53,783 nucleotides of DNA from CAYMND01 sp964465065. GTDB taxonomy: Bacteria; Acidobacteriota; Aminicenantia; UBA2199. The DNA lies in assembly GCA_964465065.1 (NCBI GenBank), contig CAYXHZ010000018.1, positions 1 through 53,783 on the forward strand, read 5' to 3'. Positions 1 to 8,573 of this stretch are shown here, piece by piece (positions within the stretch are counted from its first letter, which is position 1; every line of letters starts with the position of its first letter). The notes below the pieces were generated by a model, which saw only the letters and a program-made list of their open reading frames with translations, was not told where the DNA came from and made no database searches. Both the position numbers and the translations under genes were made by a program.

Positions 1-25
1 TTATTTTTCATGAAAACACGGTTAA

Positions 26-42
26 ATTGCTTGCCAAGCAAT
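26..42. repeat. 17-bp palindrome ATTGCTTG-C-CAAGCAAT
   Basis: The two 8-bp arms are perfect inverted copies around a single central C. The site lies just left of the 66-bp tandem repeats and downstream of the glgC stop. It is not followed by a T-run on either strand, so a terminator role is not supported; it may be part of the same small repeat element. Confidence 0.5.
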
Positions 43-54
43 CTGAAATAATAC

Positions 55-186
55 TGAAATAATACTTTGCTGGCAGAAATGCACGAATAATAAAAAAGGT
101 TGCCTGGCACCTATTTTATTTGAAATAATACTTTACTGGCAGAAATGCACGAATAATATAAAATGTTGCCTGGCACCTATTTTATT
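55..186. repeat. Tandem 66-bp repeat, two copies
   Basis: Copies at 55-120 and 121-186 match at 63 of 66 positions by eye. An 11-bp partial copy of the unit start (TGAAATAATAC) sits at 44-54. Each unit ends in TTGCCTGGCACC plus an AT-rich tail, and the same 12-mer recurs twice near 22.2-22.7 kb. The array is non-coding and much more AT-rich than its surroundings. It lies immediately 3' of glgC. Confidence 0.85.
100..111 (+). repeat. Dispersed motif TTGCCTGGCACC, copies 1 and 2
   Basis: The 12-mer occurs at 100-111 and again at 166-177 as the right part of each 66-bp unit. Two further copies in the same orientation are at 22167-22178 and 22684-22695. Its core TGCC-T-GGCA is a small palindrome. 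It resembles interspersed extragenic palindromic repeats, but the family cannot be named from this window. Confidence 0.6.
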
Positions 187-194
187 TTTTTTGA

Positions 195-1499
195 TCAGGT
201 GTAGATTACGGTGTTGTCCAGGTTGAACCAGGAGACGGCGAAGTCGTAATGCTTGGGTACGACGCGGATCTTGCTCTGCGGATCGACATAAATGCCGTGG
301 CGCAGGTCGGCTTCCTCGTCATACCCGATTTCCATGCTGTTCAGGTGCACGTGTTTGTCGATGATGGTGTTCTGGATACGGCAGCGCTGGATGGTGCTCT
401 TGCTGAAGGCGATGACGTTGTACAGTTCGGAGCGGTCGATGTATACCTGTGAGGAGATGACCAGGCGCTTGCCATGGACGTTGCTCAAAAAAGAACTTTC
501 GCCGACGATGGCGGCATCGACGCAGCTGTACCCTTCCGAGCGGATGATCTTGGCCGGTCCGAAGTCTTCGCGGAAGGTGAAAAAAGGCCAGCGCACGCCG
601 TAGAGGTTGAAGACCGGGGTGATGCCGGTCAGGTCCATGTTGGCGTTGAAATACTCGCTGATCGTACCCACGTCGCGCCAATACGCCGAGTCGGAACTGA
701 TGTCCACTTCGGAAATGGCCAGGTCGTTGATCTGGAATATACCTTCGTCGTAGATGAGGTTTTCCTTCTCGTAGGGGTACCCGATCACCGCCCGACCGAC
801 CAGCAGCTTGGGCAGAAGATCGCGGCCGAACAGCGCTCCTTCCTGGTCGAGCAGCTCGAGCAGAACGTCGGTTCTGAATGCGTAGATCCCCATGGATGCG
901 TAGAACACCGGTTCGTCCAGGTTGTTGCGGAAGGCCAGTGGGGTGTCGGGGTCTTTTTCGCGCAGTTCTTTGATCCAGCCCTGGTCATCGAGCCGAAGCG
1001 AGCCGAGCTGTCCGGCCTGTTCCTGCGGCCGGGTGATGACCGAGATAGCGGCGTCGGCGTTGTGGTCGAGCATGTAGATGACGAACTTCATGTAGTCCAT
1101 TTTGAGCAGGTGGTCGCCGGGGACGATCAGCACATAGCGGCAGTTGAGGTTACGAATGTCGTTGCGGATCTGACGCACGGCATCGGCGTCGCCCTGGTAG
1201 GATTTGCCGACTCCCTGCGGCGAGATGACGTCGATGAAACCGCGGCGATGGCGGTCGGAAAACCAGGTGTCCTTGATGTGGCGGTTGAGCGATTTGTCTT
1301 TGCCCTGTGTCAGGATCAGCGCCTGGGTCAGACCGGAATTGACGGCGTTGCTGAGCGGGATGTCGATGAGCCGGAACTTGGCGCCGATGGGTACGGCCGG
1401 CTTGGTGCGCGTTTCGGTCAGGGGCATGAGACGGCTGCCTTCGCCCCCGGCCAGAACGACAACCAGAACGTTGTCCTTGAGAAAGCGGCTCTTGTGCAT
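195..1499 (-). CDS. glgC: Glucose-1-phosphate adenylyltransferase
   Basis: This 434-residue cytoplasmic enzyme makes ADP-glucose from ATP and glucose-1-phosphate, the committed step of bacterial glycogen synthesis. The nucleotidyltransferase signature AGGEGSRLMPLT is at residues 17-28, followed by RTKPAVP at 31-37 and VPGDH near 126-130, where the family keeps its catalytic aspartate. The C-terminal third has the irregular hexapeptide pattern expected of the left-handed beta-helix domain. Length is normal for GlgC (about 410-430). The ATG at 1499 puts the glycine-rich loop at the usual distance from the N-terminus. It is a single gene here, with no glgA, glgB or glgP beside it, and is transcribed away from the PKD-protein operon. 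Allosteric control by sugar phosphates is typical of the family and cannot be read from the sequence. Confidence 0.95.
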   Translation of the reverse strand: MHKSRFLKDNVLVVVLAGGEGSRLMPLTETRTKPAVPIGAKFRLIDIPLSNAVNSGLTQALILTQGKDKSLNRHIKDTWFSDRHRRGFIDVISPQGVGKSYQGDADAVRQIRNDIRNLNCRYVLIVPGDHLLKMDYMKFVIYMLDHNADAAISVITRPQEQAGQLGSLRLDDQGWIKELREKDPDTPLAFRNNLDEPVFYASMGIYAFRTDVLLELLDQEGALFGRDLLPKLLVGRAVIGYPYEKENLIYDEGIFQINDLAISEVDISSDSAYWRDVGTISEYFNANMDLTGITPVFNLYGVRWPFFTFREDFGPAKIIRSEGYSCVDAAIVGESSFLSNVHGKRLVISSQVYIDRSELYNVIAFSKSTIQRCRIQNTIIDKHVHLNSMEIGYDEEADLRHGIYVDPQSKIRVVPKHYDFAVSWFNLDNTVIYT

Positions 1500-1623
1500 T
1501 CGGTTTGTTATCCCCAGTACCCTGTGAGGACTGCAATGTATAAGTGTGTTGATTTTCGGCTTGTGTCAACAGTTTCGAGGAACGGAGCGGTCAACGATGT
1601 CAAAAGGGTGATCGGTCGTCGAT

Positions 1624-1652
1624 TTGCTTTTTCATTTCCCTGTTGGCATAAT
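1624..1652 (+). promoter_or_regulatory. Candidate sigma-70-type promoter for the 1699-7866 gene run
   Basis: TTGCTT (1624-1629), a 17-bp spacer and CATAAT (1647-1652) lie 46 bp upstream of the ATG at 1699. A small CCCCG/CGGGG stem follows at about 1654-1670. The spacing is ideal, but the -35 box is weak (3 of 6). Confidence 0.4.
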
Positions 1653-1698
1653 ACCCCGAGAAGACCGGGGATGACGAACCGATTACAGGAGCTAGAAG

Positions 1699-3465
1699 AT
1701 GAGATCAGGAACAAGTTGGGGAAAGCGTTGTAAAAAAACCATGCTGGCCTGTCTGGCCGCGTTCACTGTAGCCCTGTCCGGCGACTGGCGCAACCCGGAA
1801 CAGGCCTCGTTCACCTCCGGGGTGTCGACGGCGCCCAGTGTCGCCTGCAGCTCGGCCGGAATCGTGTACATCGCCTGGCAGGAAGGAGCGGAGTTCAACT
1901 ACCCCGAGATATATTTTTCCAGAAAAAACGGCGCCGCCTGGACCAGCCCCCTGAACCTGTCGCAAAGCTCCGGCCTGCATTCCAACCTGCCCGGCATCGG
2001 CTACCTGCCGTCGGCCAAAAAACTGTGCCTGGTCTGGTACGAGGAAGAGAGCATGCTGAGCAGCGTGGTTTACAGCCGCGAGAGCGGAGACGGCGGCGTC
2101 AGCTGGACAGAGCCGGAACAGCTGTCCAGCGGCATGGAATCGGTATCCCAGTTTCCCCATTTCACCGTCGACAACCAGGGCGTCGGCCATCTGGTCTGGT
2201 CCGAATACTACACCGATACCGGCGACCCGTACTTCGCCATCGTCTACCGCCGCTTCAACGGCAGCAGCTGGTCGGCCCTGGAGAACGCCAACCAGACTCC
2301 GACCAATTCGGGGGACCACCCTTCCGTATGGGGCCAGGGGGCCAGCAATGTCGCCGTGCTCTACCTCAACAACAACAAGACCTCCGAGAGCGAAGCCGAC
2401 TGGTCGATCAACACCGTTTCCAAGAGCGGCAGCGCCTGGTCGGCCCCCGTTCAGCTCTTCCGGGGCAGCCCGACGCCGATTTTCACCCGGGTGGTGCGCA
2501 CTGTGTACGGTGAAACCTACTACTTCTTTTTGACCCGCGGCGCCGGTACCGGCAATCTGTACTACTGTTACCAGGAGTCGGCCAATTCGAGCATCAGCGC
2601 GGCCAAGCACTTCGGCAGCGGTATCCTGGACAAGACCCGTTTCTCGGCCGTCGAAGGCCGTTTCGGGGCGGTCCACGTATTTTTCGGCGGCCCGGGCGGC
2701 CTGTTTCACCAGCTCTTCGAGGACGGTGCCCGCATCAGCCAGGAAACCATCAGCGCCACGCCCAGCCAGGCCCCCTGTGCCGTGTACAACAGCGCCCAGG
2801 ATCAGATCCACCTGGTTTTCCAGAACAGCCAGAACAACGAGATCTACTACAGCGTCGGCCAGGAACCCTACGAGGGGAATGTCGACCCCGCTGTCAACCG
2901 CAAACCCGCGGCCCGGATCAACGTCGACCGCAGCGAGGGTCTGACCCCTCTGACGGTGAAGTTCAGCGCCGCCAATTCCACCGACCGCGACGGCCGGATC
3001 GTCAGTTATCAGTGGTCTTTCGGCGATGGCGCCACCGCTTCCGGTGTCAAGGCCAGCCATGTCTACCGTGACAGCGGTGATTACACCGTCAGTCTGAAGG
3101 TCAAGGATGACGACGGCGCCAGCGATACCGCCAACCTCGCCGTCTACGCCCAGGGCTTGGAAACCCCGCTCAACACCCAGGCACTGCATTACACCAACCG
3201 TACCGTCTTCACCACCGAGCATTTCTACCGCATCAGCTGGGATGTCAATCCGGTCAACGCCGAACGCGGCTTCACGATCGTCTCTTACAACATCTACCGC
3301 CGCCGCCCGGACGAGGGACAGTACAACCTGATCGGTAAGGTCGAAGCCGACCGGGAGACGGTGTACCTGGACCGCAGCCTGAAGCAGAATTACATCGACT
3401 ACCGCTACGCCGTCACTGCCGTGGATAGCGACGGCCGGCAGAGTCCGCTGCCCGGAATATACTGA
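1699..3465 (+). CDS. Secreted protein with BNR-like repeats, PKD and FN3-like domains
   Basis: This is a 588-residue exported protein of unknown function. A basic start and hydrophobic stretch (about residues 10-27) form a signal peptide. Residues about 35-390 hold repeated SW..P and W-S-..-G patterns with Asp-box-like turns, resembling sialidase/BNR propeller blades, but no catalytic sialidase set can be assigned. A PKD domain with WSFGDG and SHVYRDSGDYTV follows at about 400-482, then an FN3-like module ending near the C-terminus. The ATG at 1699 is preceded by AGGAG at about 1687-1691. The stop is only 12 bp before the ABC ATPase gene, which suggests co-transcription; it may be a surface adhesin or a substrate or partner of the exporter. 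Catalytic activity is not supported. Confidence 0.8.
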   Translation: MRSGTSWGKRCKKTMLACLAAFTVALSGDWRNPEQASFTSGVSTAPSVACSSAGIVYIAWQEGAEFNYPEIYFSRKNGAAWTSPLNLSQSSGLHSNLPGIGYLPSAKKLCLVWYEEESMLSSVVYSRESGDGGVSWTEPEQLSSGMESVSQFPHFTVDNQGVGHLVWSEYYTDTGDPYFAIVYRRFNGSSWSALENANQTPTNSGDHPSVWGQGASNVAVLYLNNNKTSESEADWSINTVSKSGSAWSAPVQLFRGSPTPIFTRVVRTVYGETYYFFLTRGAGTGNLYYCYQESANSSISAAKHFGSGILDKTRFSAVEGRFGAVHVFFGGPGGLFHQLFEDGARISQETISATPSQAPCAVYNSAQDQIHLVFQNSQNNEIYYSVGQEPYEGNVDPAVNRKPAARINVDRSEGLTPLTVKFSAANSTDRDGRIVSYQWSFGDGATASGVKASHVYRDSGDYTVSLKVKDDDGASDTANLAVYAQGLETPLNTQALHYTNRTVFTTEHFYRISWDVNPVNAERGFTIVSYNIYRRRPDEGQYNLIGKVEADRETVYLDRSLKQNYIDYRYAVTAVDSDGRQSPLPGIY

Positions 3466-3477
3466 TTCGGGGCCACG

Positions 3478-4434
3478 ATGGATCAGTCCCCCTCGCTGAG
3501 TGCTTCCCATTATGCCGTTGTGCGGACTGTCGGCCTGCGCAAGTATTTCCGCGACGTCAAGGCCGTGGACGGTGTCGACCTGGAGATCGGCAAAGGGGAA
3601 TGTTTCGGTCTGCTCGGGCCCAACGGCGCCGGCAAGACGACGACGGTGGAAATGCTGGAAGGTTTGCAGCCGGCCGACGGCGGCCAGATCGAAATTTTGG
3701 GCCAAAGTTGGAGCCGGCACGGCGCCGCGGCGCTCAAGAGCCGCATCGGTGTGCAGCTGCAGGAGACCCGTTTTCCCGAAAAACTGACCGTGACCGAAAT
3801 CGTCCGCCTGTTCCGCAGCTTCTACCCGAGCGGCCGCAGTGTCGCCGAGCTGCTGCAATTGCTGGAGCTGACGGATAAGGCCGAGGCCATGGTCGGCAAG
3901 CTGTCGGGCGGTCAGAAGCAGCGGCTGGCCCTGGCCAGCGCCCTGGCCGGCGATCCCGAGCTGCTGTTTCTGGACGAGCCGACCACCGGTCTGGACCCCC
4001 AGGTGCGCCGCCACATCTGGACCATCGTCGAGGAATTCAAAAAGACAGGCGGGACGGTGGTCCTGACCACCCATTACATGGAGGAGGCCGCCCGACTCTG
4101 CGACCGTGTGGCCATCATGGACAACGGCCGTATCCGGGCCGTCGGCACGCCCGTCGGCCTGATCGCCGACCTGGGCAGCGACCAGATTCTGGACATCAGT
4201 CTGTCGCCACGGGTCGCCGCTTCCTTCTGGCAGGACCTGTCGGCCGTGCGTCCGCTGGCCGACCGCGGCGAAACCGGCTGGCGCCTGGCCGTCAGCGATA
4301 TGGCCATCGCTCTGCCGGTCGTCATGCGCCGCCTGCAGGAACGGGGGATTTGCCTGCTGACATTGACCACCCATCAGGCCAGCCTGGAGGACGTGTTCAT
4401 CGCCCTGACCGGCAGGGGGCTGCGCGATGATTGA
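3478..4434 (+). CDS. ABC-2 type exporter, ATP-binding subunit
   Basis: This 318-residue cytoplasmic ATPase powers the permease encoded next. It has Walker A GPNGAGKT (47-54), signature LSGGQKQR (142-149), Walker B LLFLDEP (about 162-168) and an H-loop histidine in VLTTHYMEEA. After about residue 225 an extra regulatory tail of roughly 90 residues follows, as in CcmA/NatA/DrrA-type drug or lipid exporters. The 3' end overlaps the permease start by 8 bp, which implies translational coupling. The substrate is unknown; the downstream M48 peptidase and upstream surface protein hint at peptide or envelope export. Confidence 0.92.
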   Translation: MDQSPSLSASHYAVVRTVGLRKYFRDVKAVDGVDLEIGKGECFGLLGPNGAGKTTTVEMLEGLQPADGGQIEILGQSWSRHGAAALKSRIGVQLQETRFPEKLTVTEIVRLFRSFYPSGRSVAELLQLLELTDKAEAMVGKLSGGQKQRLALASALAGDPELLFLDEPTTGLDPQVRRHIWTIVEEFKKTGGTVVLTTHYMEEAARLCDRVAIMDNGRIRAVGTPVGLIADLGSDQILDISLSPRVAASFWQDLSAVRPLADRGETGWRLAVSDMAIALPVVMRRLQERGICLLTLTTHQASLEDVFIALTGRGLRDD

Positions 4435-5500
4435 GCCGGGACGTCACCCCGTCTGGGAATTGACCAGGACCCGGATCATGGAATTCTGGCGCGAGAAAGA
4501 GGGTTTGTTCTGGACCTTCGGCTTCCCGCTCCTGTTGGCTTTCGTGCTGGGGATCGCCTTCCGCAGCAAGCCGCAGGACATTCCGCGCATCGGAATTATC
4601 GGGCCGGCTCTGGCCGGACAGCGTATCGTCGAGCGGTTGAGCGCCCAGGGCTGGCCCTGCCCTCTGCTGGATCCCGAACTGGCGGAATTGCAGCTGCGCC
4701 GCGGTCGTCTGGACCTGCTGATCGTGATGGATGCCGAGGCGGCTCAAGGCTCTTCTGTCCCGACTATCGACGCGCTGACCTTCCGCTACGACCGTTCCCG
4801 CGCCGAGGGCCGGATCGCCTTTCTGGAAGCGGAACGGGTGCTTCGCAGTGCGGCCGGCTCGCCGGACCCGCCCGGCCGGGAACAGAACGAACCGCTGCCG
4901 GGCAGCCGCTACATCGACTTCCTCATCCCCGGTCTGATCGGTCTCAACCTGATGGGCAGCGGTATGTGGGGGGTAGGCTTCTCGATCACCATGGCCCGCA
5001 TGAACAAGGTGCTCAAGCTGTTGGCGGCCACCCCGATGAGGCGCAGCCACTACCTGCTCAGCTACCTGCTGTCACGGCTGATCCTGCTGGTTCCGGAGGT
5101 GCTGGTGGTGATGGTGGCCTCGCGCCTGCTGTTCGGTGTCCGGGTGAACGGATTCTGGCCAGACCTGCTCCTGATCGCGTTGCTGGGCGCACTGGCCTTC
5201 ATCGGCCTGGGGCTGTTGACGGCCATCCGCGCCCGGACCATGGAATCCATTTCCGGCTGGATGAACCTGGTCATGCTGCCGATGTGGGTCCTGTCCGGCT
5301 CGCTGTTCTCTTACGAACGTTTCCCGGCAATCGTTCAACCCTTCATTCGCGCTCTGCCGCTGACGGCGGTCAACGACGCCCTGCGCCGGGTCATGATCGA
5401 CGGCCTGCCCCTGTACAGCGCCTGGCTGGAGCTGCTGGTTCTGTGCGTCTGGTGCCTGCTCACCTTCCTGGCCGCCCTGCGTTTTTTCCGCTGGCAATAG
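4427..5500 (+). CDS. ABC-2 type exporter, permease subunit
   Basis: This 357-residue inner-membrane protein is the partner of the preceding ATPase. One membrane segment near residues 25-42 is followed by an extracytoplasmic region of about 120 residues. A cluster of hydrophobic segments follows (about 163-183, 215-235, 240-262, 278-295 and 330-352), the ABC-2 membrane domain layout. The motif LIPGLIGLNLMGSGMWG marks the start of the conserved core. It begins inside the ATPase gene (ATG at 4427), and the next gene starts 9 bp after its stop. Transport substrate cannot be deduced. Confidence 0.88.
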   Translation: MIEPGRHPVWELTRTRIMEFWREKEGLFWTFGFPLLLAFVLGIAFRSKPQDIPRIGIIGPALAGQRIVERLSAQGWPCPLLDPELAELQLRRGRLDLLIVMDAEAAQGSSVPTIDALTFRYDRSRAEGRIAFLEAERVLRSAAGSPDPPGREQNEPLPGSRYIDFLIPGLIGLNLMGSGMWGVGFSITMARMNKVLKLLAATPMRRSHYLLSYLLSRLILLVPEVLVVMVASRLLFGVRVNGFWPDLLLIALLGALAFIGLGLLTAIRARTMESISGWMNLVMLPMWVLSGSLFSYERFPAIVQPFIRALPLTAVNDALRRVMIDGLPLYSAWLELLVLCVWCLLTFLAALRFFRWQ

Positions 5501-5509
5501 GGAACGTCG

Positions 5510-6784
5510 ATGAACGGAAAGGACAGCCTGGACACTCTGCCCGATCTGGACAGTCTGGAAAGCGAGGACCATGCCCAGCGGCAGGCGCAACGCTTCCGTT
5601 TGGCGCTGATGGTCGTACTGGTGCTCAGCTCCATGGTCGTCATGGCTCTGGACGGCGGCCCGCGTCACCCGCTCCTTTTCTGGCTGGGGGCGGCGCTGGT
5701 CCTGTTCGTGCTGGCCTTCCGGCAGCATACCTTTCTGCTCGGCCGCAATCTGCCGCTGTCGGCCTGGCCAAAGCCGCGCGTCGGCCTGTTTCTGCCAGAG
5801 CGGGTCGACGAGATCTACGACGAGGTCATCAATGCCTGGCCGGGCGAGAAGATGCCGCCGCCGGTTCTGTTCATCGGTTCGCAGCGCAACCGCCCGGCTT
5901 TTACGGTACGCAACTGCCTGACCTCGGATGTGCGTTTTCATGCCATTTACCTCAGCGAGGATCTGTTTTTCTGGCTGAAGGCCGACGAACTGCGCGGCAT
6001 CCTGGCCCACGAGCTGGCTCACTACTACCGCTACAGCGGCGCAATGATGCGCTGTTATCCGCTGGTGCTGGCCATCATGGCCTTCTTCCCCCTGACGGTC
6101 GTCGAACTGCTGGGAGTCACGGAGCTGTACCTGGCCGCCATCCTCTGGCCGCTGCTGTTTCTAGGGGTGCGTGTCATGCTGCTCGGTCTGCAGCGGCGCG
6201 GCGCCTACTGGCAGGAGTACCTGGCCGACGCCGCCGCCGTCCGGGTCAGTTCGCCGCTGGATGTCGTCAACGGGCTGCTGCTGGTGCACAAACGTCTGGA
6301 CAATCTGATGCAGGCCTACCGTCAAGCCCTGCGCCTGCTCAAGAAAAACACCGCCGTGCCCCTGTCCCTGCTCGATGGATTGATCGGCGAACTCTGGGCC
6401 CAGCTGCCGCGGCGCATCATGCGCGGCCAGACGGTCCAGCGAGTGGTCGACGAGCTGTTCGAGAACATGGTCCGGACCGTCGCTCCGGCCGACGAGGACG
6501 ACCCCGGACTGACCCGGCGCCGCAACCGCCAGCTCAACCGCCTGCTGCGCCAGACCCGTCCGCTGGTGCGCGCGCATCTCGATTGGGAGTCCTTGCGCGA
6601 GCGGCGGCACAGCTGGCGGCTCGATCCGGCAGGGTACCGCGAGCTGATCGCCAGTATCCTGCGCCAGCCGGACAAGCAGCTGACCCTGTTCACGGCTTTC
6701 GGCGCGCGTGGACTCGGTCTTTCTCATCCGCAACTGCGCAAGAGAATCCTGTTCATCCATAAAAATTTCGTGGCCGGACCTTGA
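5510..6784 (+). CDS. Integral-membrane M48-family zinc metallopeptidase
   Basis: This 424-residue membrane protease has zinc motif HELAH at residues 167-171 (His167, Glu168, His171). The third ligand is probably the glutamate in the later WQEYLADAAAVR stretch, as in HtpX/Ste24 relatives. Hydrophobic pairs lie at about 28-66 before the catalytic domain and at about 184-225 after it. Residues after about 250 are charged and unlike HtpX, so this is a longer M48 variant. Its position directly after an ABC-2 exporter suggests processing or turnover of the exported cargo, but quality control of membrane proteins is an equal possibility. Its stop lies 26 bp before the next ATG. Confidence 0.85.
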   Translation: MNGKDSLDTLPDLDSLESEDHAQRQAQRFRLALMVVLVLSSMVVMALDGGPRHPLLFWLGAALVLFVLAFRQHTFLLGRNLPLSAWPKPRVGLFLPERVDEIYDEVINAWPGEKMPPPVLFIGSQRNRPAFTVRNCLTSDVRFHAIYLSEDLFFWLKADELRGILAHELAHYYRYSGAMMRCYPLVLAIMAFFPLTVVELLGVTELYLAAILWPLLFLGVRVMLLGLQRRGAYWQEYLADAAAVRVSSPLDVVNGLLLVHKRLDNLMQAYRQALRLLKKNTAVPLSLLDGLIGELWAQLPRRIMRGQTVQRVVDELFENMVRTVAPADEDDPGLTRRRNRQLNRLLRQTRPLVRAHLDWESLRERRHSWRLDPAGYRELIASILRQPDKQLTLFTAFGARGLGLSHPQLRKRILFIHKNFVAGP

Positions 6785-6810
6785 GTGCGGCCCGCTGGGA
6801 GGTAGTCGGG

Positions 6811-7866
6811 ATGCTGCGTGCCATATTAACAACGACCATGGCGCTGATCTGGGCGGTCTGGCTGCCGGCCGCCGACAAGAAAGTCCGTCCGGTGCGGGAT
6901 GCGGTCGGCTTTTGCTGGCAGGCCGACGAGACCGACCGCTTGTGCGGGTTTCTGCAGGCCCGTCTGAATCAGGCCGTAATCCGGAAAATCCCGCAACCGG
7001 TACTGGCCGGAATCGTGCCGCACGACGATTATCTCTACGCCGGCGAGGTGAGTTACCGCCTGCTTTCCCGGGTCGAGGCCAGCGAGGTCCTGATCATCGG
7101 CGTGACTCACGGCACGGTGCGCAAGGCCATAAACAATCCCGAAGGGGTGCTGATCCTGGACAGTTACAGCCACTGGCACGGTCCCTACGGTCCGGTAGCG
7201 GTTTCACCGCTGCGGGAACGCCTGAAATCGGGACTGGCGGCCGGGAGCTGGCTGGAGAGCGATCAGGCCCACAGCCTGGAACACTCCATCGAGGCGCTGA
7301 TTCCCCTGCTGCAGAAAGACCGGCCCGACCTGACCATCACGCCGGTCATGGTCACGGCCATGCCGGAACCGCGCATGGCCGTTCTGGCCGCCGAGCTGGC
7401 CAGTCTGGTCAGGGTCTACCTGGCCGAAACCGGAAAACGGCCCGGGCACGATTTCGCCGTGCTGATTTCGGCCGACGGCAACCACTACGGCAAGGATTTC
7501 GACAACCTGAAATTCGGCGCCGGCCGGATCGCCCACCAGGCGGCCGTCGCCTGCGATCACGCGCTGCTCGACGAGCTGACGGCCGGAACCCTGAACCGGC
7601 AACGGGTGCAGACCTTGTGCAGCCGGTTGTGGGGGAGCGACTACCGCGGCAACGGACAGGTGCTGTGGTGCGGCAAGTATTCGATCCCCTTCGGCCTGCT
7701 GCTAAGCCTGGAACTGTACGCCGGTTCGGAGCTCGAGCCTGTCCAACTGGGCTACGCGGACACCTTCAGCCGGGGCGTGTTGCCGTTTCACGACAGCGAC
7801 CTGGGTATCACGGCGCCGTTTTCGCTGGAGCACTGGGTGAGTTTCTTCTCGCTGGCTTTTTATTGA
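6811..7866 (+). CDS. Memo-like (AmmeMemoRadiSam system protein B family) with signal peptide
   Basis: This 351-residue protein belongs to the MEMO1/AMMECR-associated family, which is related to nonheme-iron dioxygenases. Family landmarks are visible: IVPHDDYLYAGE (compare APHAGYxYSG), VLIIGVTHG, HSLEHSIEALIPLLQ and ISADGNHYGKDF. These keep the histidines that line the family's metal pocket. The ATG at 6811 was chosen because GGAGG lies 8 bp upstream. It yields a hydrophobic N-terminus ending near PAADKK, probably a signal peptide, whereas typical Memo proteins are cytosolic. Neither the radical-SAM nor the AMMECR1 partner is next to it. It is the last gene of the exporter run and converges on wrbA. 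Confidence 0.8.
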   Translation: MLRAILTTTMALIWAVWLPAADKKVRPVRDAVGFCWQADETDRLCGFLQARLNQAVIRKIPQPVLAGIVPHDDYLYAGEVSYRLLSRVEASEVLIIGVTHGTVRKAINNPEGVLILDSYSHWHGPYGPVAVSPLRERLKSGLAAGSWLESDQAHSLEHSIEALIPLLQKDRPDLTITPVMVTAMPEPRMAVLAAELASLVRVYLAETGKRPGHDFAVLISADGNHYGKDFDNLKFGAGRIAHQAAVACDHALLDELTAGTLNRQRVQTLCSRLWGSDYRGNGQVLWCGKYSIPFGLLLSLELYAGSELEPVQLGYADTFSRGVLPFHDSDLGITAPFSLEHWVSFFSLAFY

Positions 7867-7882
7867 GACTTGGCCGCACCGC

Positions 7883-8500
7883 CTAGTCTTTACGGCTCAG
7901 CTTCATGGCCAGTCCGGCCAGGTGACGTCCCTGGAAGCGGGCTCCGGCCAGTTCGTTCTCCGATGGCTGCCTCGAGCCGTCGCCTCCGGCGATCGTCGAC
8001 GCTCCGTAAGGGGAGCCGCCGCTGATCTCTTCGACCGTGGTCTGTCCCTGGAAACTGTAGGGCAGGCCGGCCACCACCATGCCGTGGTGCAGCAGGGTGG
8101 GCAGAAAACTGAGAATGGTGCTCTCCTGACCGCCGTGCTGGGTGGCGCTGCTGACGAAGATCGAACCCAGTTTGCCGACCAGTGCGCCCTGGGCCCACAG
8201 CCCGCCGGTGGAATCCATGAACTGGCGCATCTGGCCGCTGACGTTGCCGAAGCGGGTCGGCGAACCGAAGAAGATGAGGTCGGCCTGGGCCAGGTCGTCG
8301 AGGGTGCATACGGGAATGTGTTCCTGAGCCCTGATCGACGGCAGGGCGCCCATTTTTTCCAGCACCGATTCGGGCAGGGTCTCGGGAACCCGGCGGATTT
8401 CGACCTGGGCGCCCGGGACGCTGCGTACGCCTTCGGCCACGGCCTCGGCCATCTTCTGAATATGTCCATACATTGAGTAGTAAACGATCAAAGCCTTCAT
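7883..8500 (-). CDS. wrbA: NAD(P)H:quinone oxidoreductase, WrbA family
   Basis: This 205-residue cytoplasmic flavodoxin-fold enzyme reduces quinones by two electrons with NAD(P)H. The FMN phosphate loop VYYSMYGHIQKMA opens the protein. SPTRFGNVSGQMRQFMD and SSATQHGGQESTI are characteristic WrbA segments, as is SPYGASTIAG near the end. Length matches WrbA (about 200). Two adjacent ATGs exist; the second (8500) has GGAGG at a 5-bp spacing and is preferred. It stands 16 bp from the convergent Memo-like gene and 73 bp downstream of the kinase gene on the same strand. Confidence 0.93.
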   Translation of the reverse strand: MKALIVYYSMYGHIQKMAEAVAEGVRSVPGAQVEIRRVPETLPESVLEKMGALPSIRAQEHIPVCTLDDLAQADLIFFGSPTRFGNVSGQMRQFMDSTGGLWAQGALVGKLGSIFVSSATQHGGQESTILSFLPTLLHHGMVVAGLPYSFQGQTTVEEISGGSPYGASTIAGGDGSRQPSENELAGARFQGRHLAGLAMKLSRKD

Positions 8501-8573
8501 CATGACCTCCTGTTTTACTGTATCGGTATACAATGGTGTGAGTGTCAGAAAAAAACAACTGGAATCCGCCCAA

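Noticed and set aside
1537..1569. TTGACA and TATACA on the minus strand as a glgC promoter
   Set aside because: The spacer is 21 bp, outside the workable range, so I did not list it.
1705..4374. Very long open frame on the minus strand, about 890 codons
   Set aside because: It lies antisense to the PKD protein and ABC ATPase, is rich in Gly, Gln, Val and Asp without domain motifs, and is an effect of high GC at third positions.
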